64,000 bases of DNA from positions 12,141-76,140 of the forward strand of contig JBNAWC010000002.1 of assembly GCA_049700035.1 (NCBI GenBank), read 5' to 3'. The notes beneath the pieces were generated by a model that saw nothing but the letters and a program-made list of their open reading frames with translations, did not search any database and had not been told where the DNA came from. Origin of the DNA: JAVZLQ01 sp049700035 (GTDB taxonomy: Archaea > Thermoproteota > Bathyarchaeia > Bathyarchaeales > Bathycorpusculaceae). Positions 58,702 to 64,000 of the stretch are shown one piece after another (the stretch's first letter is position 1; the number at the start of each line of letters is the position of its first letter). The translations under genes were made by a program, and so were the position numbers.

Positions 58702-59130
58702 CTATATCTCGTCATTGTCTCGTTTGCTGAAGTATATTATGTCACGGTGCTCCACATAACCGCACTTCTTAAAAAGTTCCTTTGATGCCACATTGCTATC
58801 TTCAACAAGTGCGCAAAAAATGCGTACACCCCTTTCCCTTAAAACCTTTTCAGCCTCGTTAACCAAAGCCTTGGCAACACCCCTGTGTCGGCAACGCGGA
58901 TCAACCGCCAAACGGTTTATCCAACCCTTCCTTAAATCGCAGCTGACTATCACCACACCGACTAGGTTGTCATCTTCATAGGCTCCTAAGAAAAAGTTGG
59001 GATTAGCCCTCATCTGCGCAGCAATTGCTTCCTTGCTATCTCTACCTTTTGGCTTATATGGTAGATTTGCCTTAGACCAGAGTTTTATTATTTCCTCATA
59101 ATCCTTTATTGTAAGCCTTCGAATTTCCAT
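58702..59130 (-). CDS. GNAT family N-acetyltransferase
   Basis: A 142-residue GNAT enzyme from the ATG at 59130 (a longer upstream frame overlaps the aminotransferase gene and is not homologous). Acetyl-CoA motif A is INRLAVDPRCRHRGVAKALVNEAEK with the R-x-x-G-x-A loop; ASKELFKKCGYVEHRD is motif B. Related to RimI/ArgA-like ribosomal or small-molecule acetyltransferases; the acceptor is unknown. It sits directly downstream of the class III aminotransferase, so a linked amino-acid role is possible. Confidence 0.88.
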   Translation of the reverse strand: MEIRRLTIKDYEEIIKLWSKANLPYKPKGRDSKEAIAAQMRANPNFFLGAYEDDNLVGVVIVSCDLRKGWINRLAVDPRCRHRGVAKALVNEAEKVLRERGVRIFCALVEDSNVASKELFKKCGYVEHRDIIYFSKRDNDEI

Positions 59131-59141
59131 ATGAGCCAACT

Positions 59142-60479
59142 TTAACCTTCTTTCTCCACTTCTCTTACAGTGTCTTCTATTATAGCCATCGCTGCGTCCA
59201 CAAGTTCTCTCGTAATGTTTAGCGGTGGAGCTATTCTTATTGTGGAAACTCCGCATGTAATTACTGCCACTCCACGTTTCCATGAACGCATCATTATTTC
59301 GGATGCATGTTTCGGAGATTGTTTCTTGGTTTCCTTATTTTCAACGATTTCCATACCTATCATTAAGCCCTTTCCTCTGACGTCCCCAACAATATCACTT
59401 TTCTCTTTTAGTTCCTCTAACCTCTTCATCATATATGCGCCTTGTTTTGCCGCGTTTTCCAAAAGTTTCTCTTCTTTAATTACGTCGATAACGGCGTTTG
59501 CCGCAACACATGAAAGTGGATTACCACCAAAAGTGCTCGCATGCGAACCTCCAACCCAGTCCATTACTTTTTCCTTTGCGACAGTGGCGCCCAAAGGCAA
59601 CCCAGAAGCCAAAGCCTTTGCGCTACACAGAATATCTGGTTCGATACCCCAGTGTTCAATTGCAAACCATTTGCCAGTTCTACCTATGCCAGACTGCACC
59701 TCATCATCAATTAATAAAATGCCATACTTGTCCGCAAGCTTCTTCAACCGTTGAAAGTATTCTGGTGGCGGAACAACATATCCACCTTCGCCTTGGATTG
59801 GCTCAAACAGTATTGCTGCAACTTCTTCAGGTGGCACATATTTTTGTAGGACAAGCTCATCTATGAAATCCACGCACCAGTAGTGGCATTCTGGATACGA
59901 CAATTTGAATGGGCAACGATAACAGTATGGATAGGGCACGTGAGTAACGCCTGGCATTAACGGGAAGAAATAGCGTCTCTGTGGAAGTTTGCTAGCAGTG
60001 AAGGACAAAGAGCCTATCGTACGCCCATGAAAGGCGCCGATAAAACCTATGAACAACTGTTTGCGCGTATGCCACTTAGCGAGTTTAATAGCTGCTTCAA
60101 TTGCCTCCGTCCCACTGTTTCCAAAGTAAACTTTCTTGTTAAAGTTGCCAGGCGTGATGTTGATAAGTTTCTCTGCTAGATCCACAACTTCGCTGTAATA
60201 AAAGTCAGTGTTTGAATAGTGTAAAAAGCGGTCACATTGATTTTTGATTGCCGAAATCACTTTTGGATGGTTGTGTCCAACATTAAGGCAGACAAGTCCA
60301 GAGTTGAAGTCTATGTACTCGTTTCCATCAACATCCCGTACGATGCAGCCTTTTCCAGACTCGACTACAAGCGGGTAAAACCGCACATACGAGGGTGAAA
60401 TGAAACGCTCGTCTCTCTTCAAGAGTTCTCTTGCCTTTGGTCCTGGCGGTGTGACGACAATTTTGGGATAAGAGCTCAT
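59142..60479 (-). CDS. Class III aminotransferase (GABA/acetylornithine type)
   Basis: PLP aminotransferase, 445 residues from the ATG at 60479 (GAGGAATTAAAG upstream; a GTG lies 24 bases before). Fold-type I motifs: NSGTEAIEAAIKLAKWHT, AFHGRTIGSLSFTASK, ILIDDEVQSGIGRTGKWFA and the Schiff-base lysine in CSAKALASGLPLGA. A Cys-rich insert, CYRCPFKLSYPECHYWC, is reminiscent of Pyrococcus-type broad-specificity aminotransferases/racemases. The substrate cannot be pinned down. Followed by a GNAT gene. Confidence 0.9.
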   Translation of the reverse strand: MSSYPKIVVTPPGPKARELLKRDERFISPSYVRFYPLVVESGKGCIVRDVDGNEYIDFNSGLVCLNVGHNHPKVISAIKNQCDRFLHYSNTDFYYSEVVDLAEKLINITPGNFNKKVYFGNSGTEAIEAAIKLAKWHTRKQLFIGFIGAFHGRTIGSLSFTASKLPQRRYFFPLMPGVTHVPYPYCYRCPFKLSYPECHYWCVDFIDELVLQKYVPPEEVAAILFEPIQGEGGYVVPPPEYFQRLKKLADKYGILLIDDEVQSGIGRTGKWFAIEHWGIEPDILCSAKALASGLPLGATVAKEKVMDWVGGSHASTFGGNPLSCVAANAVIDVIKEEKLLENAAKQGAYMMKRLEELKEKSDIVGDVRGKGLMIGMEIVENKETKKQSPKHASEIMMRSWKRGVAVITCGVSTIRIAPPLNITRELVDAAMAIIEDTVREVEKEG

Positions 60480-60520
60480 CTTTAATTCCTCGCGTAGATT
60501 CACTACTAGAAAATTAGCTT

Positions 60521-60530
60521 TTATATATAA
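60521..60530 (-). promoter_or_regulatory. TATA box of the aminotransferase gene
   Basis: The palindromic TTATATATAA lies 42-51 bases before the ATG at 60479, with an A/T-rich flank (AAGCT on the minus-strand downstream side). The rest of the 160-base gap to albA holds T-rich 3' sequence for albA (TTTCTTTTTGTTT near 60580 on the minus strand), a likely terminator. Confidence 0.6.
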
Positions 60531-60641
60531 TTACCTCTAAAGTTTCAGAAAATAGTATAATGAAACAAAAAGAAACGGAAACAGATTGCAGACTAACCAA
60601 GCTTCTTAGCGATTACTAAAGGCTTTAGTTTTGTTGCGTGT

Positions 60642-60968
60642 TCACGGTTTGGCTACAGTAATTTCGATTGCTGAGACGTTTGCTTTTTGCCCTTCAGCTC
60701 TGGTTACTTCTTCAGTCGTTATGTTGATGCCTTGGAGCTGTAGATCCTTTACGAATGCCCTTCTCAGCAACTCTACAGTGTCAACTGCTCTGCTGATTGC
60801 CCGCCCCCTGGCTTTGACCGTTAGTTTTTTGGCGCCAGAGTTGAAGAAGGTGAGACAGGCAACCACATAGTTCATTATTGGCTTCTTGCCGATCAGCACA
60901 ACGTTTTCGTCTGTTTGCACAGCCTTTGTGTTTTTTGCATTTTGCTTCTTCTGCTTCTCTTCTGCCAT
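60642..60968 (-). CDS. albA: Alba chromatin protein
   Basis: Small dimeric DNA/RNA-binding chromatin protein, 108 residues. A Lys-rich acetylation-prone N-terminus (EEKQKKQNAKNTK) precedes the Alba core: VVLIGKKPIMNYVVACLTFFNSGAKKLTVKARGRAISRAVDTVELLRRAF and ITTEEVTRAEGQKANVSAIEI. The conserved KKP at the DNA-binding position is present. ATG with AAGGATG upstream. Monocistronic. Confidence 0.95.
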   Translation of the reverse strand: MAEEKQKKQNAKNTKAVQTDENVVLIGKKPIMNYVVACLTFFNSGAKKLTVKARGRAISRAVDTVELLRRAFVKDLQLQGINITTEEVTRAEGQKANVSAIEITVAKP

Positions 60969-61038
60969 TTACATCATCCTTCCTAACTGCGTTGGTGATG
61001 TTTTGCGATGGTGGAATATATCATAAGCACGGAGACTC

Positions 61039-61965
61039 TTATATTTTTCCGTATGGTGCAGAGTCAGACGCACTGTTTGCTGTCATTTTGCGATAGTATT
61101 CCCAGTCTTCATCAACCCATTTCTGGATTCTTTCAATGTCCTCTTCCTTTAGATTACGAAATCTGCCTTGTAAGGCGAGGTATTCTTTTACTGGTCTACG
61201 TTTAGATTTGTCGAGTAGTCTATCACTTGGAGAGTTAAGCTTGAAGCGTCCATATTCAATTTCAAAAAGAGCCCATAATCCTGTTAGTACGGCGAGTTTT
61301 CCCATTTCAACGGTTTTGCTTGCATCGTAGCGCCAGCCAGTTGGACATGGTGCAAGTATGTGAATGTATTTTGTACCTTTAATTTCCTTTGCTTTTCTAA
61401 GCTTGTTAATAAAGTCAAGCGGGTAAGAAGGGCATGCCGTTGCAACGTAAGGTATTTTATGCGCTGCCATAATTAACGCCATGTCTTTTTTCCGTTCCCT
61501 CTTTCCAGAAGGTGTTGTCGTAGTCCAAGCGCCATAAGGAGTTGCACCACTACGTTGCATACCAGTGTTACCGTAAGCTTCGTTGTCATAACAAATGTAA
61601 ATGAAGTTTGTCTCTCTTTCTGCTGCGCCAGATAAAGCTTGAATCCCTATGTCAACAGTTCCACCGTCCCCAGCCCAGCCAACAACAGTAATGTCTTCAA
61701 GTTTTCTTTGGCGTAAAGCCGCAACTATTCCAGAGGCAGCAGCTGCCGTGGATTCAAATAGTATGTTTTGCAAAGGAACATTAACAGACGTATATGGATA
61801 TGGCCCCTGAATAACGGTTGTGCAGCATGCTGGAACAACTAGGATAACTTTGTTTCCTAGCGCTTTGAAGAGTAGCCTAAGTGAAATTGAAGGGCCACAT
61901 CCCGCACAAGCTGCATGTCCCTTAAGCAAGTATTCTTCTTTTGGAAGCTCTTTTATTGTGACCAT
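61039..61965 (-). CDS. porB: Pyruvate:ferredoxin oxidoreductase subunit beta
   Basis: TPP-binding subunit, 308 residues. GHAACAGCGPSISLRLLFKALG contains Cys ligands for a cluster, VGWAGDGGTVDIGIQALSGAAERETN is the TPP/Mg GDG motif, and CYDNEAYGNTGMQRSGATP plus AYATACPSYP-type text mark the pyruvate enzyme. It catalyses pyruvate + CoA + oxidised ferredoxin to acetyl-CoA and CO2. Last of porG-D-A-B, six bases after porA. Confidence 0.95.
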   Translation of the reverse strand: MVTIKELPKEEYLLKGHAACAGCGPSISLRLLFKALGNKVILVVPACCTTVIQGPYPYTSVNVPLQNILFESTAAAASGIVAALRQRKLEDITVVGWAGDGGTVDIGIQALSGAAERETNFIYICYDNEAYGNTGMQRSGATPYGAWTTTTPSGKRERKKDMALIMAAHKIPYVATACPSYPLDFINKLRKAKEIKGTKYIHILAPCPTGWRYDASKTVEMGKLAVLTGLWALFEIEYGRFKLNSPSDRLLDKSKRRPVKEYLALQGRFRNLKEEDIERIQKWVDEDWEYYRKMTANSASDSAPYGKI

Positions 61966-61969
61966 GCTT

Positions 61970-63148
61970 TCACTCCCTTAAATCAACCCATTCTGTTTCT
62001 TTTTCCACCCTACCACTACGCATGTACTTTAGCGCTTTTTTCGCAATTTTTTCAATTGTAGCATATGTTACGTCTCGTCCCCCCAAACCAGCAATGAAGC
62101 CCGCAACCATTGGATGATCTTTTTGGTTCAATATTGACGCTTTGACTTCTGTTGCTAGAAAACCTTCCATACCGAATGATGTGTGGCGGTCTATTGTTAC
62201 AAGCATCTGCGCTTGTCTTGAAAGTTTTATTATTTCCTCGATTGGGAATGGGCGGTAAACGCGAATTCTTGCTGCTCCAATTTTAAATCCTTCGCTGCGC
62301 AGATTGTCCACAGCAATTTTTGCTTCGCTTCCCATAGTTCCCATGGTGAAGAGAATCAAATCAGCGTCTTCGCACATGTATTTTTCAATGAGCCCGCCAT
62401 GTCGAAAACCGAAACGGTTAGCATATTCCTCGTCTATCTTTGGAATTAATGTTTTAGCGTTTTCCATAGCTTCTTGAATCATGTAACGAAACTCCATGTA
62501 CCATTCGGGCGAAACAAGGTTTGCATGCGAAAGGGGGTTATTAACATCCAGTATCCAACCAGACTTGTATGGCGGCAGAAAATCATCAATTTCCTTTTGA
62601 TCTGGAATTTTTACGGGCATGTAAGTATGCGAAAGGATAAAACCTTCAAGGCAAACCATGGCTGGCAGAAAAACATGCTCATCCTCGCAGAGCCTATACG
62701 CTTGAATTATAGTGTCAAAAACCTCTTGATTGTCAGCACAGTAGAACTGTATCCAGCCAGTATCCCGTTGGGATAAGGAGTCGCTAAAATCAGGCCAAAT
62801 ACTCCACGGCGCACCCATCGCACGGTTAACAACAGCCATAACCACTGGCAACCGCGAACCAGAAGCCCAATGTAAAGCCTCATGCATTAGCGCCAGCCCA
62901 TGAGCAGATGTCGCAGTAAACGTTCGCACACCAGCTGCGGCTGCGGCTATACATGCCACCATGGCGCTGTGTTCCGACTCGACGCGGATGTATTCTGCGT
63001 CCATTTCCCCACTTTCAACGAATTCTGCAATTTTTTCGACAACCGTTGTCTGCGGCGTTATTGGATATGCAGCAACCACTTTAACTCTAGCAGCTTTGGC
63101 AGCGTAACCAGCAATATGGTTTGCCGTGTCAATTAGCATCTGTGCCAT
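61970..63148 (-). CDS. porA: Pyruvate:ferredoxin oxidoreductase subunit alpha
   Basis: TPP pyrimidine-binding subunit, 392 residues. YPITPQTTVVEKIAEF and the ESEHSAMVACIAAAAAGVRTFTATSAHGLALMHE segment are classical for the alpha subunit, followed by the CoA-related C-terminal IKVYRPFP-like RVYRPFPIEEI and DRHTSFGMEG. Operon with a four-base gap to porB and five to porD. Confidence 0.95.
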   Translation of the reverse strand: MAQMLIDTANHIAGYAAKAARVKVVAAYPITPQTTVVEKIAEFVESGEMDAEYIRVESEHSAMVACIAAAAAGVRTFTATSAHGLALMHEALHWASGSRLPVVMAVVNRAMGAPWSIWPDFSDSLSQRDTGWIQFYCADNQEVFDTIIQAYRLCEDEHVFLPAMVCLEGFILSHTYMPVKIPDQKEIDDFLPPYKSGWILDVNNPLSHANLVSPEWYMEFRYMIQEAMENAKTLIPKIDEEYANRFGFRHGGLIEKYMCEDADLILFTMGTMGSEAKIAVDNLRSEGFKIGAARIRVYRPFPIEEIIKLSRQAQMLVTIDRHTSFGMEGFLATEVKASILNQKDHPMVAGFIAGLGGRDVTYATIEKIAKKALKYMRSGRVEKETEWVDLRE

Positions 63149-63152
63149 TTTA

Positions 63153-63434
63153 CTACTCCTCCCTGTGCATTGTTATTGCTTTAACTGGGCACTCGTTGGC
63201 GCATATTCCACAGCCCTTGCAGTAATCATAATCTATTACTGGAGTATCATCATCTTGCCGTGATATTGCTGCGTCTGGACAGTAAATCCAGCAAAGTGCA
63301 CAGCGCGTACACTTGGAGTAGTCAATTTTTGGGCGGAATGTTCTCCAAGACCCGGTTTTGCCCATACTGCCCACGGTGGGGATTGATAAAGGTGTTAAAG
63401 GCATTTCTTTCCTAGTTTTGGGAATTTTATACAT
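63153..63434 (-). CDS. porD: Pyruvate:ferredoxin oxidoreductase subunit delta (ferredoxin)
   Basis: A 93-residue protein with two 4Fe-4S motifs, CTRCALCWIYCPDAAI and CKGCGICANECPVKAI, carrying electrons from the TPP centre to external ferredoxin. The N-terminus (PLTPLSIPTVGSMGKTGSWRTFRPKID) is typical of PorD. Part of porGDAB. Confidence 0.95.
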   Translation of the reverse strand: MYKIPKTRKEMPLTPLSIPTVGSMGKTGSWRTFRPKIDYSKCTRCALCWIYCPDAAISRQDDDTPVIDYDYCKGCGICANECPVKAITMHREE

Positions 63435-63440
63435 GTAATT

Positions 63441-63998
63441 TTACCATCCTTTTATTAATCGGTTATAGGCAAGTTCTGCTGCTTGCGCGTTTTTTTCACC
63501 AGCGGCGCCAGGCCACGCTTCCTTTATGACTTTTAAGACGCTTTGCAGTTTAATCTCGCCAGTTGCTTTTGCAAATGCTCCTACAATTGCGGAATTGACG
63601 ACGGGCGTTCCAGCGACAAGAAGGTTTAATTCTAACGCGATACCAGTCGCATCAACTGTTGCGATTCGCCAATCCTTGAGTTCAACTTCTTCGGGCTTTT
63701 TTGTAGTGTTCATTATTATTACGCCATCTTTCTTCAGTCCCTCAGTTACGTCGACAAACTTGTAAATTGCTGGATCAAGTACAATCACATAATCTGGATT
63801 GTAAACTTGGCTGTGCACAAGTATAGGCTGGTAGCTTATCCTTGCGAATGCCTTAACTGGAGCTCCGCGTCTTTCGGCGCCGAAATATGGAAAAGCTTGA
63901 ACCCATTTTCCTTCAATAAAAGCTGCGTGCGCCAATAATTCTGCTGCGGTAACGCCTCCTTGTCCACCTCGCCCGTGAATGCGTATTTCTTTGAGCAA
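63441..63998 (-). CDS. porG: Pyruvate:ferredoxin oxidoreductase subunit gamma
   Basis: Gamma subunit, 185 residues. IRIHGRGGQGGVTAAELLAHAAF, GAERRGAPVKAFARIS and the ATGIALELN-VAGTPVVNSAIVGAFAKATGEI regions are diagnostic. The frame opens at TTG 63998, two bases from the right edge, with no upstream context, so the true start may lie outside the window. Together with porD, porA and porB it forms one minus-strand operon. Confidence 0.9.
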   Translation of the reverse strand: MLKEIRIHGRGGQGGVTAAELLAHAAFIEGKWVQAFPYFGAERRGAPVKAFARISYQPILVHSQVYNPDYVIVLDPAIYKFVDVTEGLKKDGVIIMNTTKKPEEVELKDWRIATVDATGIALELNLLVAGTPVVNSAIVGAFAKATGEIKLQSVLKVIKEAWPGAAGEKNAQAAELAYNRLIKGW

Positions 63999-64000
63999 AG

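Noticed and set aside
59131..59283. N-terminal extension of the GNAT gene
   Set aside because: It reads through the aminotransferase 3' end in another frame; GNAT homology begins at MEIRRL.
1..64000. CRISPR arrays, tRNA or rRNA genes, insertion sequences, prophage
   Set aside because: No regularly spaced repeats, no cloverleaf-like sequence in the gaps inspected, and no transposase, integrase or phage gene among the translated frames.

Overview
The window is a gene-dense stretch of an archaeal chromosome. Replication and translation genes are archaeal/eukaryote-like: RfcS/RfcL, MCM, two GINS subunits, PriS/PriL, PCNA, aIF2alpha, aIF5A, Nop10, Rpo4/Rpo11, TFS, Alba, SRP54, Dph2, Pus10, Nob1, Csl4, and ribosomal proteins S27e, L44e, L10e and L21e. 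Promoters are of TATA/BRE type, Shine-Dalgarno motifs are common, and many genes start with TTG or GTG. Overall content (PAC2 proteins, DUF99, DUF655, archaeosortase, a four-subunit pyruvate:ferredoxin oxidoreductase, two glutamate dehydrogenases) suits an anaerobic or fermentative TACK-group archaeon, Bathyarchaeia being my best guess; that assignment is inference. I found no rRNA, tRNA, CRISPR array, insertion sequence or prophage. No gap between genes exceeds about 210 bases.

Layout. 1-1357: 5' part of a secreted Ig-like protein (minus strand, TTG start, runs off the left edge). 1559-6604: SHMT-like enzyme, wyosine synthase Taw1, a small conserved protein, translin, endonuclease V, an HD hydrolase and a tRNA-binding protein. 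6695-9109: a surface protein with a seven-repeat propeller, three Ig-like domains and a membrane anchor. 9147-11398: clamp loader RfcL/RfcS. 11453-14316: TldE/TldD protease pair. 14378-22163: a nitrogen-assimilation island with an RHH regulator-like protein carrying a Cys-rich tail, an N-terminally extended glutamate dehydrogenase, a KaiC-like protein with a degenerate P-loop, an FMN-type glutamate synthase and a second glutamate dehydrogenase. 22299-24913: Gins23-MCM. 24938-26783: pilin and UDP-GlcNAc 2-epimerase. 26780-30849: an operon PriS-Gins51-L44e-S27e-aIF2alpha-Nop10-PAC2. 30984-37938: a surface glycan and sorting island (archaeosortase, GT-C-like membrane protein, two GT4 enzymes, a dolichol-phosphate-sugar synthase). 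38019-42260: PriL-PCNA, TFS, DUF99, an RNase III-like protein, Rpo11-Csl4. 42373-53161: a long minus-strand information-processing run (METTL5-like, Dph2, PEP synthase-L10e, dCTP deaminase, HemK-RsmA-DUF655-Rpo4-L21e-Pus10-SRP54). 53255-60968: PAC2, Hsp20, aIF5A, NAD kinase-Nob1, MFS transporter, aminotransferase, Alba. 61039-63998: porGDAB.

The most unusual signal is in the nitrogen island. Hexamers of the form TGTWCA (plus one TGTCCA), spaced by roughly whole helical turns (about 10, 20, 30 bp), occur in three intergenic regions: upstream of the RHH/Cys protein, between gdhA and the KaiC-like gene, and upstream of the glutamate synthase. The RHH protein is the obvious candidate to bind them, which would make this a self-contained regulon. 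Also notable are an approximately 170-residue duplicated N-terminal extension on one glutamate dehydrogenase, a candidate C/D box sRNA at 54467-54521 whose guide matches a conserved 16S rRNA segment, and an archaeosortase within a glycan island.
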